A DNA stretch of 64,000 nucleotides, taken from Streptomyces mangrovisoli. GTDB taxonomy: Bacteria > Actinomycetota > Actinomycetes > Streptomycetales > Streptomycetaceae. The stretch lies in contig NZ_LAVA02000090.1 of NCBI RefSeq assembly GCF_000974985.2, positions 62,001 to 126,000 on the forward strand. Direction: 5' to 3'. The notes beneath the pieces were generated by a model that ran no database searches, was not told where the DNA came from, and saw only the letters and a list, made by a program, of their open reading frames with translations. Shown piece by piece: positions 9,335-18,301 of the stretch. Position 1 is the first letter of the stretch. Every line of letters begins with the position of its first letter. The position numbers and the translations under genes were made by a program.

Positions 9335-9345
9335 CCCCGCAGTCC

Positions 9346-9380
9346 CGCACCCCGCACCCCGCACCCCGCACCCCGCACAC
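9346..9380. repeat. Heptanucleotide CCCCGCA tandem repeat
   Basis: Right after the M20 stop codon the 7-base unit CCCCGCA is repeated about five times in direct orientation. It separates the M20 gene from the AT-richer 12-bp array upstream of the transporter. No function is evident. Confidence 0.7.
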
Positions 9381-9396
9381 CCATATGCATGCATAC

Positions 9397-9444
9397 ACCA
9401 ATGCATGAACCAATGTGCGCACCAATGTATGTACCAATAAATGC
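9397..9444. repeat. Four-copy 12-bp ACCAAT array upstream of the peptide-transport operon
   Basis: ACCAAT occurs at 9397, 9409, 9421 and 9433, exactly 12 bases apart, with semi-conserved filler (mostly GCAT/GTGC/GTAT). The block is much more AT-rich than the surrounding DNA and lies about 40-85 bases upstream of the substrate-binding-protein start. It could be a set of tandem operator half-sites or an A+T-rich promoter element. It happens to be open in the frame of the downstream gene, but that frame lacks a ribosome binding site this far up. Confidence 0.6.
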
Positions 9445-9481
9445 ATCCCACGGTCGCCCGCGTCCCCAGGAGAAGTCCACG

Positions 9482-11326
9482 ATGATCACGCCCGCCCCCC
9501 TGCGCAGAACCGGCCGCAAGGCCGCCGCGCTCGCCACCTCAGTGCTGCTCGCCACCGCCGCGGGGCTCGCACTCGCCCCGGCCGCCTCGGCCGAGGACGG
9601 CAGCAGCACCCTGCGGATGCCGATCACCGGGATCGGCATCGACTCCCTCAACCCGTTCCTCGCCTACTTCGCCGGCAGCCTGGACGTGTTCTCCGGCATC
9701 TACCCGGCGCTGGACCGGGTGGAGCAGGACGGCACCGTCAAGCCCTACCTGGCGGACTCCTGGACCACCTCCAGCGACAAGCTCACCTGGACCTTCAAGA
9801 TCCACAAGGGTCTGAAGTGGAGCGACGGCAAGCCGATCACGGCCGAGGACGCCGCCTGGACGTTCAACCTGATCATGACCAACTCCACGGCGGCCACCGC
9901 CAACGGCTCCCTGGTGAGCAACTTCGCCTCCGTCACCGCGCCGGACGCCACCACGCTGGTCGTGAAGACCAAGAAGCCGCAGGCCACCATGTTGTCGGTC
10001 AGCATCCCGGTCTCGGGCATCCCGATCGTGCCGAAGCACATCTGGGAGTCCCACGTGAAGGACCTCAAGAACTACAAGAACGACAGCTTCCCGATCGTCG
10101 GCTACGGCCCGTGGACGCTCACGGACTACAAGCCCGAGCAGTACGCCAAGTTCGACGCGAACAAGGACTTCCTGCTCGGCGCGCCCAAGTACGACCACAT
10201 GATCGAGCAGTCCTTCAAGAACACGGACGCCGCCGTGGCGGCCCTGCGCTCGGGGCAGTTGGACTACGTCAGCGGCCTCAACCCCACCCAGTACCAGGCG
10301 CTCAAGGGCCAGTCCGGCATCAAGGCCTACGAGCAGGTCGGCAACCGCTGGAACGGCATCGAGGTCAACGGCGGCGCCCGCACCCGCGACGGCAAGAAGA
10401 TCGGCACCGGTCACCCGGCACTCGCCGACTCCAAGGTGCGTGAGGCGCTCGCGCTCGCCATCGACCGGGCGACCATCGTGAAGAAGGTCCGCGACGGCCT
10501 GGCCGAGGTCGGCGGCAGCTACCTGCCGCAGTCGCTGCCGCAGTACGCGTGGCAGCCCTCCGCCTCGGAGAAGTTCGACTACGACCCCACCAAGGCCAAC
10601 TCCGTGCTGGACGAGGCGGGTTACAAGAAGGGCAAGGACGGCATCCGCGTCGACCCGAAGTCGGGCCGCAAGCTGGAGTTCCGCCTGGGCATCCACTCCG
10701 ACGACGACGCCGACGCCAAGGTCTCCACCTATCTCTCCGGCTGGTTCAAGGAGATCGGCGTCAAGGTCGACATCCAGTCGATGAGCTCCGCCAAGCTCAA
10801 CGCCGACCTGGCCAAGGGCGACTGGGACATCCTGATGGACTCCTGGTCGACCGGCCCCGACCCGACGTACCTGCTCGGCATCCAGACCTGCTCGGCCCTG
10901 CCCGACAGCAAGGGCGAGGGCGGCAGCACGGACTCGTTCTTCTGCGACAAGGACTACGACGACCTGTTCCTGCGTCAGCAGAGCGCCTTCGACGACAAGG
11001 AGCGCGCGGACCTGCTCCGGCAGATGCAGGCCATCCTGTACAAGGCCAACGAGAACATCATGATCTACAACGCCAGCGGTCTCGCCGCCTACCGCACCGA
11101 CAAGGTGAGCGGCATCGTGTCCGGCAAGGCGAACTCCGCCGGCGCCTACCCCGCGCAGGACTCCTTCCACCAGTACCTGAACGCGGCCCCCGCCAACGCC
11201 TCGTCCTCCTCCTCGGGCGGCAACTCCGGCACGGTGATCGGCGCTTCGGCGGCCGTCGTGGTCGTACTGGCCGCGGGCGGAGTGCTCATCGCGCGCCGCC
11301 GTTCCTCCTCCGACGACCGCGAGTAG
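9482..11326 (+). CDS. Oligopeptide ABC transporter substrate-binding protein (family 5) with C-terminal membrane anchor
   Basis: This 614-residue extracytoplasmic binding protein should capture peptides for the importer encoded next to it. Residues 1-37 are a Sec signal peptide ending APAASA, with no lipobox cysteine. The body shows family 5 (DppA/OppA) features such as YLADSWTTSSDKLTWTFK and SDGKPITAEDAAWTFN. The C-terminus has a Ser/Gly linker and one transmembrane helix (about 582-605) followed by ARRRSSS. The protein is therefore tethered by a C-terminal helix rather than a lipid, which is unusual for this class. The ATG at 9482 is preceded by AGGAG and starts the signal peptide; earlier in-frame ATGs in the 12-bp array are unlikely. 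Confidence 0.92.
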   Translation: MITPAPLRRTGRKAAALATSVLLATAAGLALAPAASAEDGSSTLRMPITGIGIDSLNPFLAYFAGSLDVFSGIYPALDRVEQDGTVKPYLADSWTTSSDKLTWTFKIHKGLKWSDGKPITAEDAAWTFNLIMTNSTAATANGSLVSNFASVTAPDATTLVVKTKKPQATMLSVSIPVSGIPIVPKHIWESHVKDLKNYKNDSFPIVGYGPWTLTDYKPEQYAKFDANKDFLLGAPKYDHMIEQSFKNTDAAVAALRSGQLDYVSGLNPTQYQALKGQSGIKAYEQVGNRWNGIEVNGGARTRDGKKIGTGHPALADSKVREALALAIDRATIVKKVRDGLAEVGGSYLPQSLPQYAWQPSASEKFDYDPTKANSVLDEAGYKKGKDGIRVDPKSGRKLEFRLGIHSDDDADAKVSTYLSGWFKEIGVKVDIQSMSSAKLNADLAKGDWDILMDSWSTGPDPTYLLGIQTCSALPDSKGEGGSTDSFFCDKDYDDLFLRQQSAFDDKERADLLRQMQAILYKANENIMIYNASGLAAYRTDKVSGIVSGKANSAGAYPAQDSFHQYLNAAPANASSSSSGGNSGTVIGASAAVVVVLAAGGVLIARRRSSSDDRE

Positions 11327-11329
11327 ACC

Positions 11330-12391
11330 GTGCCAGAGACCCTCGACGCCACCGTCACCGGCGCCGTCACGGCCGAGCCCGCCGCCCCGCGCGGCGGGCG
11401 CCGGCCCGGCTCCGGATTCGCCCGCTACCTGGCCACCAAGCTGGTGGCCGCGGCCATCAGCTTCCTGGCCACCCTCGTCATCGGGTTCGTCCTGTTCAGC
11501 CTGATGCCGGCCGACCCGGTGCAGTCCATCACCCGCGGCCGGCCCACCAGCGACGCACAGATGGCGCAGCTGCGCCACCAGCTCGGCCTGGACCAGTCGG
11601 TGCCCGAACGCTTCCTCCACTTCGTCACCGACACCCTGACCGGCCACCTCGGCACCTCCTGGGAGTTCCAGCAGCCGGTCAGCTCCCTCATCGGCGACCG
11701 CTTGTGGCCGACCCTGCTGCTGATGGGCACGGCCACCGCCATCTCGGTGGTGCTCGGTCTCTGGCTGGGCATCAGATCGGGCTGGAGGCACGGGAGTTGG
11801 CTGGACCGCATCGCCACCGGCGCCTCACTGACGCTGTGGTCGGTGCCGACGTTCTGGCTGGGCATGATCCTGCTGATCACCTTCAGCGTCGGCATCGGCC
11901 CGATCCCCGGCTTCCTGCCCGCGGGCGGAATGAGCGACCCGGCGATCACCGGCGGCCTCGACCACGTCCTCGACGTCGCCAAACACCTGGTCCTGCCCTG
12001 CCTGACCATGGTCCTGGTGATCTTCGCCCAGTACGTCGCCGTCATGCGCTCGTCGATCATCGACGAGCTGGGCAGCCCGTACCTGCTCACCGCGCGGGCC
12101 AAGGGCCTGCGCGACGACGACGTACGGCGCAGGCACGCGGTGCCCAACGCGCTGCTGCCCTCGGTCACCATGATCTTCATGCACGTGGGCACGCTGCTCG
12201 GCGGCGCCATCACCGTGGAGACCGTGTACTCCTGGCCGGGCCTCGGCCAGCTCAGCTACCAGGCCCTGAAGGTGCCCGACCTGCCGCTGCTGCAGGGCAC
12301 GTTCATCGTCTTCAGCGCGTCGGTGATCCTCATGAACCTGCTCGCCGACGTGATCTACCGCTTCCTCGACCCCCGGGTGCGTGCCCAGTGA
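11330..12391 (+). CDS. Peptide ABC transporter permease, DppB type
   Basis: This 353-residue inner-membrane protein has about six transmembrane helices and the BPD_transp_1 loop (near residues 245-275, containing ARAKGLRDDDVRRRHAVPNA) that docks with the ATPases. The N-terminal helix and following periplasmic domain with PADPVQ and LGLDQ are typical of DppB/OppB. It starts at a GTG four bases after the binding-protein gene and its stop overlaps the start of the next permease by four bases (GTGA), so all transporter genes are translationally coupled. Confidence 0.93.
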   Translation: MPETLDATVTGAVTAEPAAPRGGRRPGSGFARYLATKLVAAAISFLATLVIGFVLFSLMPADPVQSITRGRPTSDAQMAQLRHQLGLDQSVPERFLHFVTDTLTGHLGTSWEFQQPVSSLIGDRLWPTLLLMGTATAISVVLGLWLGIRSGWRHGSWLDRIATGASLTLWSVPTFWLGMILLITFSVGIGPIPGFLPAGGMSDPAITGGLDHVLDVAKHLVLPCLTMVLVIFAQYVAVMRSSIIDELGSPYLLTARAKGLRDDDVRRRHAVPNALLPSVTMIFMHVGTLLGGAITVETVYSWPGLGQLSYQALKVPDLPLLQGTFIVFSASVILMNLLADVIYRFLDPRVRAQ

Positions 12392-13341
12392 CCGACCACG
12401 AACCCCTCACCCTGGCCGTCGCCCCGCCGCAGGCTGAGGCCGACCCCGCGCCGCCGGTGGCCCCGGCCGCGCCGAAGCCGCGCCGCAACGGACTCGCCGG
12501 CTTCGTCCGCTCCTTCGTCCGCATCCGCTCCGGCGTCGCCGGCCTCACCATCCTGGTCGTGTTCGGCCTGCTGGCGATCTGCGCGCCGCTGTTCATCTCC
12601 GACAACGACCTCGACGTCATCAAGGTCGACGGGCCCTCCCTGCACTCCCCCACCGGCGGCTACCCGCTCGGCACCGACCAGGAGGGGCGCTCCATCCTCC
12701 TGCTGGTCATCTGGGGAGCGCGCTCCTCGCTGTCCATCGGTCTGATGGCCACGGTGCTGACGGTGGTGCTGGGCAGCGCGATCGGCCTGGTCGCCGGGCA
12801 CTACGGCGGCTGGATCGGCAAGGCGCTGATGCACCTCACCGACTGGTTCATCGCGCTGCCGAGCCTGCCGCTCGCCATCTCCCTGTCGGCGGTGATCGGA
12901 CAGGGCACCGCGTCCATCACGATCGCCATCGCGGTCACCAGCTGGTCCTCCACGGCCCGGCTGGTGCGGGCGCAGACCCTCGCGGTGGAGGCCAAGCCCT
13001 TCATCGAGCGGGCCAGAGCGCTGGGCGCGGGCGGCCCGCAGGTGATGCTGCGGCACGTCCTGCCGAACGTCACCCCGCTGATCCTCGTCTCCTCCACCCT
13101 GACGGTGGCCTCGGCGATCCTGTCCGAGGCGACCCTGACCTTCCTCGGTCTGGGCGACCCGACGGGCATCTCCTGGGGCGCGATGCTCAACTCGGCGCTC
13201 AGCGGCGGCGCCGTCACCTCCGGCGCCTGGTGGTACCTGTACCCGCCGGGCATCGCCATCCTGATCGTCGTCCTCGGCTTCACCCTGACCGGCCGCGCCG
13301 TGGAGACCATTCTCAACCCGAGGTCGGTGAAGACGCGTTGA
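12388..13341 (+). CDS. Peptide ABC transporter permease, DppC type
   Basis: This 317-residue permease pairs with the DppB-type subunit. It has a cytoplasmic Pro/Ala-rich N-terminus, the OppC_N helix, the sequence YPLGTDQEGRS diagnostic of DppC/OppC proteins, and the EAA loop ERARALGAGGPQVMLRHVLPN. The GTG start at 12388 overlaps the preceding stop codon (GTGA), and its own stop overlaps a TTG start of the first ATPase gene. Confidence 0.93.
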   Translation: MTDHEPLTLAVAPPQAEADPAPPVAPAAPKPRRNGLAGFVRSFVRIRSGVAGLTILVVFGLLAICAPLFISDNDLDVIKVDGPSLHSPTGGYPLGTDQEGRSILLLVIWGARSSLSIGLMATVLTVVLGSAIGLVAGHYGGWIGKALMHLTDWFIALPSLPLAISLSAVIGQGTASITIAIAVTSWSSTARLVRAQTLAVEAKPFIERARALGAGGPQVMLRHVLPNVTPLILVSSTLTVASAILSEATLTFLGLGDPTGISWGAMLNSALSGGAVTSGAWWYLYPPGIAILIVVLGFTLTGRAVETILNPRSVKTR

Positions 13342-14387
13342 ACCCGATGCTGGAGGTCAAGGACCTCGCGGTCACGTATCGCGGCGGCGGGCGCACGGTG
13401 CCCGCCGTGCGCGGGGTGGACCTCACCCTGGACGCCGGGCAGACGCTCGGCCTGGCCGGCGAGTCCGGTTCGGGCAAGTCCACGCTGGCGATGAGCCTGC
13501 TGCGGCTGCTGCCGGCCGCCGCGAAGGTCACCGGCCAGGTTCTCTACCAGGGCGAGGATCTGCTCACCGCCAAGTGGAGCCGGATGCGCGCGGTGCGCTG
13601 GGCGGAGGCCTCCGTGGTCTTCCAGGGCGCGATGACCGCGCTCAACCCGGTGCACACCATCGGCGACCAGCTCGTCGAGCCGATCCTGCTGCACGGCCGC
13701 AGGGCCGGCGAGGACGGCGGCCGGATCACCGACAAGCAGGCCCGCACCCGCGCGGCCGAACTGCTGGAGTCGGTGGGCGTCCCGGCCCGTCGGATGCGCA
13801 GCTACCCGCACGAGTTCTCCGGCGGCCAGCGCCAGCGCATCATGATCGCGATGGCGCTCGCCTGCCGCCCGAACCTGATCATCGCGGACGAGCCCACGAC
13901 GGCGCTCGACGTGATGGTGCAGGCCCAGATCCTGGACCTGCTGTCGGACCTCGTACACGAGGAGGGCATCGGCGTCATCATGATCAGCCACGACCTGTCC
14001 GTCCTCGGCCAGATGTGCGACCGGCTGGCCGTGATGTACGCCGGTGAACTGGTCGAGTCCGGCCCGTCCCGCCAACTCCTGGACGACCCGCGCCACCCCT
14101 ACACCCGGGCGCTGTCCCGCGCCTTCCCCACCATCGGCGACCCCGCCTCCCGCAGGGCCCCAGCCGGCCTGCCCGGCGACCCGCCCGACCCGGCCGCCCT
14201 CGGCACCGGCTGCCCGTTCGCGGCCCGCTGCCCCGACGTGCACGAGATCTGCGCGACCACGCCCGCACGTCTGGTGCAGGCCGGTCCGGACCGGCTGTCG
14301 GCGTGCCTGCGGGTGCTGCCCGGTTTCCCCGACGTCGCCACGGCCCCGCCCGTGCCCGAACCCTCCGCGGAAGGAGCGCGCTCATGA
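13338..14387 (+). CDS. Peptide ABC transporter ATP-binding protein, DppD type
   Basis: This 349-residue ATPase powers the importer. Walker A is GESGSGKST, the ABC signature is FSGGQRQR, Walker B is LIIADEPTTALD and the switch histidine follows in ISHDLS. The C-terminus has the oligopeptide/dipeptide C-terminal domain with GCPFAARCPDVHEIC. A TTG at 13338 overlaps the permease stop (TTGA) and is six bases after GGTGAAG. The ATG at 13347 is the alternative start, with a less well placed ribosome binding site. Confidence 0.93.
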   Translation: MNPMLEVKDLAVTYRGGGRTVPAVRGVDLTLDAGQTLGLAGESGSGKSTLAMSLLRLLPAAAKVTGQVLYQGEDLLTAKWSRMRAVRWAEASVVFQGAMTALNPVHTIGDQLVEPILLHGRRAGEDGGRITDKQARTRAAELLESVGVPARRMRSYPHEFSGGQRQRIMIAMALACRPNLIIADEPTTALDVMVQAQILDLLSDLVHEEGIGVIMISHDLSVLGQMCDRLAVMYAGELVESGPSRQLLDDPRHPYTRALSRAFPTIGDPASRRAPAGLPGDPPDPAALGTGCPFAARCPDVHEICATTPARLVQAGPDRLSACLRVLPGFPDVATAPPVPEPSAEGARS

Positions 14388-15412
14388 CCGCCACCACCAC
14401 CGGCACCGTCACCGGACCCACCGCGGCCACGGCGCCCGCGCTGGAGGTCCGCGACCTGCACATCACCTATCCGCCGCGGGCCGGCCGCGGCCCCGCCCGC
14501 GCGGTGGACGGCGTCGACCTCGAACTGGGCCGCGGCGAGATCCTCGCGCTGATCGGCGAGTCCGGCTGCGGCAAGTCCACCCTGGCCCGCGCGCTGACCG
14601 GACTGGTGAAGCCGACGTCCGGGCAGGTGCTGTGCGACGGCGAGCCGCTGCGCTACACGAGCGCCGCGCTCAAGGCGCACCGCCGCAAGGTGCAGTTCGT
14701 CCTCCAGGACCCCGGCGGCGCGCTGAACCCACGGCAGAACGTCTTCGACGCCGTGGCCGAGGGGCCACGGCTGCACCGGATGCGGGACGGCCTCGAACAG
14801 CGGGTGCACACCGCGCTCTCCAAGGCGGGGCTGCGTCCGCCGGAGCAGTTCCTGTCGCGCTTCCCGCACGAGATGTCCGGCGGTCAGCAGCAGCGCGTCG
14901 TGATCGCGGGCGCGCTGGCGCTGGAGCCGTCCGTGATCGTCGCCGACGAGCCGGTGGCCTCGCTGGACGCCTCGGTGCGCGGCGAGATCCTGAAGCTCGT
15001 CCTCGACCTGCGCCGCGATCTCGGCCTGTCGTCCCTGGTGGTCAGTCACGACCTGGGCCTGGCCTGGAACATCGCCGACCGGGTGGCGGTGATGTACCTG
15101 GGCCGGATCGTCGAGGTCGGCACCGTCGAGGAGGTCCTGCTCGCGCCCCGCCACCCGTACACCAAGGCGCTCCTGTCCGTGGTGTCCGCCGAGGGCGCGC
15201 GCGGCGGGCGGCCGCAACTGCTCCAGGGCGAGCCGCCGGACCCGACGGCCGTGCCCGAGGGCTGCCGGTTCCATCCGCGCTGCCCGCTGTGGGCGGGCCT
15301 CGATGCGGCGGACCGCGCGGAGGCGGGCTGCGACCGGCGTACCCTGCCGGTGCTGCCGGCGCAGGCGCCGGCCGGCGGTCAGGCCGCGTGTCACCTCGCG
15401 AGCGTCTCGTGA
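14384..15412 (+). CDS. Peptide ABC transporter ATP-binding protein, DppF type
   Basis: This 342-residue second ATPase forms the heterodimer with DppD. It shows Walker A GESGCGKST, the signature MSGGQQQR, Walker B VIVADEPVASLD and VVSHDLGLA, plus the C-terminal oligopeptide-transporter domain (EGCRFHPRCPLW). The ATG at 14384 overlaps the previous stop (ATGA) and follows AAGGAG. Its stop overlaps the GTG of the acyltransferase gene, linking the importer with the D-amino-acid enzymes in one message. Confidence 0.93.
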   Translation: MTATTTGTVTGPTAATAPALEVRDLHITYPPRAGRGPARAVDGVDLELGRGEILALIGESGCGKSTLARALTGLVKPTSGQVLCDGEPLRYTSAALKAHRRKVQFVLQDPGGALNPRQNVFDAVAEGPRLHRMRDGLEQRVHTALSKAGLRPPEQFLSRFPHEMSGGQQQRVVIAGALALEPSVIVADEPVASLDASVRGEILKLVLDLRRDLGLSSLVVSHDLGLAWNIADRVAVMYLGRIVEVGTVEEVLLAPRHPYTKALLSVVSAEGARGGRPQLLQGEPPDPTAVPEGCRFHPRCPLWAGLDAADRAEAGCDRRTLPVLPAQAPAGGQAACHLASVS

Positions 15413-16314
15413 ACTCGACGGCGACACCCAGGACGGCACGCCGGTCCCCGCACGGCCCGCCGCTGGTCGTGCGGGACGTGGACGGCCCGCGCGAGATGGC
15501 CGACTGCGTCGCGCTGTACGAGCGGGTCATGGGCCTGCGTCCCGGCGACGGCAGCCTCAACCCGCGCCTGCTCACCGCGCTCCAGCACAACAGCGGCCTG
15601 GTCGTCGGCGCCTATCTCGACGACGACCTGGTCGGATTCACGTACAGCTTCCTCGCCCGCGAGCACGGCACGGACCGCACGAACGGCATGGACTGCTACG
15701 GGCCGCGCCTGTACCAGTACTCGCAACTCGCCGTGGTCGCGCACGAGCGCCAGGGCCTCGGCATCGGACGCCTGCTCAAGCTCGGCCAGCGCGACCGCTG
15801 TCTCGCGGAGGGCACCACGCTGATCCGCTGGGCGTACGATCCGATGCAGACCCGCAACGCCCACTTCAACCTGGACGTGCTCGGCGCGGTCGTGGACTCC
15901 TTCAAGCCCGCGATGTACGGCACCGCGGGTTTCGGCGCCGCCACCGGCGAGTCCACCGACCGCTTCATCGTCTCCTGGCACCTGGACGGCCCGGCACGCC
16001 CGGCCTGGCCCGCACCCGCCGCGCCGCCCGGCGGCCACCGCGCCGGCGAGGTCTACGACGACGGCGACGACCGGATCGTGGTCCTGCCCGACGACTGGGA
16101 CCGGCTGCGGGCCGAGACCGGCCCGGAGCACGCCGCCCTGCTGCGCGCCCGGCTCACCCGCACGTTCGCCCGGCTGCTCGCCGACCGGTCGGCCGTCTCC
16201 TGCGTACGGCTGCGGGGCGGCCTCGCCGCGTACCGCTTCACCCCCAGGCCGCCGCACATGCCACGTTTCCCCGCCCCTGACCGGGCCCCGCACGGTAGGA
16301 CGACCCACCCATGA
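15409..16314 (+). CDS. GNAT family N-acyltransferase (COG3375-like)
   Basis: This 301-residue protein carries a GNAT acetyl/succinyl-CoA fold: LVVGAYLDDDLVGFTYSFL (beta strands), QLAVVAHERQGLGIGRLLKLGQ (CoA pyrophosphate loop) and IRWAYDPMQTRNAHFNLDVLGA. This type of large GNAT is found beside N-succinylamino-acid racemases in other bacteria, where it acylates the amino group of D-amino acids. The C-terminal third (about 195-300) is a variable extension. The GTG start overlaps the dppF-type stop (GTGA), and its stop overlaps the racemase ATG (ATGA). Donor and acceptor cannot be read from the sequence; succinyl-CoA and a D-amino acid are inferred from the neighbour. Confidence 0.85.
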   Translation: MNSTATPRTARRSPHGPPLVVRDVDGPREMADCVALYERVMGLRPGDGSLNPRLLTALQHNSGLVVGAYLDDDLVGFTYSFLAREHGTDRTNGMDCYGPRLYQYSQLAVVAHERQGLGIGRLLKLGQRDRCLAEGTTLIRWAYDPMQTRNAHFNLDVLGAVVDSFKPAMYGTAGFGAATGESTDRFIVSWHLDGPARPAWPAPAAPPGGHRAGEVYDDGDDRIVVLPDDWDRLRAETGPEHAALLRARLTRTFARLLADRSAVSCVRLRGGLAAYRFTPRPPHMPRFPAPDRAPHGRTTHP

Positions 16315-17465
16315 CCGTCACTCTCGCCGAGATCGAGCTGGCGCTGGTCCGGCTCGACCTCGTCCACTCCTTCGAGACCAGCTCGCACCGCAAGTCCCAC
16401 CTGGAGCACATCGTCGTCCGCGCCACCGCCACGGACGGCAGCGTCGGCTGGGGCGAGTGCGCCTCGCCCAGCGACCCGTACTACTGCGGCGAGTCCACCT
16501 GGAGCTGCTGGCAGGTGCTCGGCGAGCACCTGGCCCCGATGCTGCTCGGCCGGCCCTGGGAACACCCCGGTGAGGCGGCCCGCCTCACCGCGAAGGTGAG
16601 CGGCAACCACTTCGCCCGCGCGGGCCTCGACATGGCCTGCTGGGACCTGTACGGGCAGCGGCAGGGCGAGCCCCTCGCGGACCTGCTCGGCGCCGAGGCC
16701 GACGCGGTGCCCGCCGGGGTGAGCCTCGGCATCGAGCCGACGATCGACGCGCTGCTCGCGCAGGTCTCCCGGCATGTCTCCGACGGCTACCGCCGCATCA
16801 AGCTGAAGATCCGTCCCGGCTGGGACCTCGAACCGGTCCGCGCCGTCCAGGCCGCCTTCCCCGGCGTCGCTCTCCAGGTGGACGCCAACACCGCCTACCG
16901 ACCCGAACAGGAGGCGGTGCTCGCCGAGTTGGACGGCCGTGGACTGCTGATGATCGAGCAGCCGTACGCCGCCACCGATCTGCTCTCGCACGCCCGCCTC
17001 GCCGCGCGGCTCGACACCCCGGTCTGCCTCGACGAGTCCGTCACCACCGCGGACGTGCTGCGCACCGCACTGCACCTGGGCGCCGCCGACGTCGTCAACA
17101 TCAAGGTGTCCCGGCTCGGCGGGCTCGGCCCGTCCAAGACCGTGCACGACCTGTGCCTCCAGGCCGGTGTGCCGGTGTGGTGCGGCGGAATGCACGAGTT
17201 CGGCATCGGCCGGGCCGCCAACCTCGCCCTCGCGGGCCTGCCCGGGTTCACCCTGCCCTCGGACGTCTCCGGCTCCGACAAGTACTACCGGCGCGACATC
17301 GTCACACCGCCGATCCGCGCCGTGGACGGCATGGTCGCCGTGCCCCGCTCCCGCCCCGGCATCGGCCTGGACGTCGACGTCGAGGAACTGGCGCGGCACA
17401 CCGTGCGCACCTGGAGGATCCGTCCGGGCGCCCACCTCACCGCCCCGAAGGAGCAGGCAGCATGA
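16311..17465 (+). CDS. N-acylamino-acid racemase / o-succinylbenzoate synthase family enolase-superfamily enzyme
   Basis: This 384-residue enzyme has the muconate-lactonizing subgroup of the enolase fold. The catalytic residues are all present: K164 and K166 of the KxK motif, metal ligands D191, E216 and D241, and the opposite base K265 in NIKVSR. Members are either OSBS (menaquinone) or N-succinylamino-acid racemases, or both. No other menaquinone gene is nearby, while a GNAT, two M20 deacylases and a D-aminopeptidase are, so racemisation of N-acyl-D-amino acids is the better reading. It is coupled by ATGA overlaps on both sides. Confidence 0.88.
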   Translation: MTVTLAEIELALVRLDLVHSFETSSHRKSHLEHIVVRATATDGSVGWGECASPSDPYYCGESTWSCWQVLGEHLAPMLLGRPWEHPGEAARLTAKVSGNHFARAGLDMACWDLYGQRQGEPLADLLGAEADAVPAGVSLGIEPTIDALLAQVSRHVSDGYRRIKLKIRPGWDLEPVRAVQAAFPGVALQVDANTAYRPEQEAVLAELDGRGLLMIEQPYAATDLLSHARLAARLDTPVCLDESVTTADVLRTALHLGAADVVNIKVSRLGGLGPSKTVHDLCLQAGVPVWCGGMHEFGIGRAANLALAGLPGFTLPSDVSGSDKYYRRDIVTPPIRAVDGMVAVPRSRPGIGLDVDVEELARHTVRTWRIRPGAHLTAPKEQAA

Positions 17466-18301
17466 AGGTCCTGATCTCGGCCGACATGGAGGGCGTCACC
17501 GGCGTCACCTTCCCCGACGACTGCGAGCCCGGCCACCCCAGATGGGAGTACCACCGGCGCTTCCTCACCGACGACGTCAACGCCGCGATCGCCGGTCTCG
17601 CGGCCGCCGGCGCCACGGAGATCCTCGTCAACGAGGCCCACGCCGACCAGCGCAACCTGCTGCTCGACCGGCTCGACAGGCGGGCCACGCTGCTCATCGG
17701 CACCCACAAGCCGCTCGGCATGATGGAGGGCGTCGACCGCTCCCCCGACGCGGTCGCCTTCGTCGGCTACCACACCGGAGCAGGCCAGCCCGGCGTCCTC
17801 GCGCACACCTATCTGCCCAACACCATCACCGCGGTCCGCATCAACGGCGAACCGGCCTCCGAGGGCCGCATGAACGCGCTCCTCGCCGACGAGTACGGCG
17901 TCCCGGTGATCCTCGTGACCGGTGACGACCTGGCCTGCGAGGACGCCCGCGGCTGGGCGCCGCACGCCGCGCACGCCGTGGTCAAGACCTGCGTGGACCG
18001 CTACTCCGCGATCTGCCTGCCGCCGGAGCTGAGCGCCGCCCGGATCACCGAGGCCGCCCGCGAGGGCCTCACCGCCCTGCCCGCCCCCACCGGCGCGATC
18101 GCCCCGCCCGCCGAGGGCTACACCTACGAGGTCTCCTTCGACGCCGCCCACCTCGCGCCCGCCGCCTGCTACATCCCCGGAATCGTCCAGACCGACCCGC
18201 TGACCGTGCGGTTCACGCTGCCGACGATGTACGAGGCGATCCGCTGCTTCCGCGCGCTGACCCGGGTCGTCACCTCGGCCGTGGAGAACTGCTATGGCTG
18301 A
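17462..18301 (+). CDS. D-aminopeptidase, M55 family (DppA-type)
   Basis: This 279-residue zinc peptidase should release D-amino acids from the N-terminus of D-peptides such as D-Ala-D-Ala. The DppA metal ligands are all at the expected spacing: D8 and E10 (ADMEG), H60 (NEAHAD), H104 (GYHTGAG) and E134 (EGRMN), with H115 matching the proposed nucleophile/base. It starts at an ATG overlapping the racemase stop and follows GAAGGAG. Bacillus subtilis DppA is encoded with a dipeptide transporter in the same way, so the gene order supports use of cell-wall D-dipeptides. Confidence 0.93.
   Translation: MKVLISADMEGVTGVTFPDDCEPGHPRWEYHRRFLTDDVNAAIAGLAAAGATEILVNEAHADQRNLLLDRLDRRATLLIGTHKPLGMMEGVDRSPDAVAFVGYHTGAGQPGVLAHTYLPNTITAVRINGEPASEGRMNALLADEYGVPVILVTGDDLACEDARGWAPHAAHAVVKTCVDRYSAICLPPELSAARITEAAREGLTALPAPTGAIAPPAEGYTYEVSFDAAHLAPAACYIPGIVQTDPLTVRFTLPTMYEAIRCFRALTRVVTSAVENCYG

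Noticed and set aside
9389-9481. In-frame upstream ATGs extending the peptide-binding protein
   Set aside because: They would put the 12-bp repeat array before the signal peptide and have no ribosome binding site, whereas the ATG at 9482 has AGGAG and starts a normal signal peptide.
16311-17465. Naming the enolase-superfamily gene menC
   Set aside because: Catalytic residues are shared by OSBS and N-acylamino-acid racemase; the gene context favours the racemase and there are no menaquinone genes nearby.
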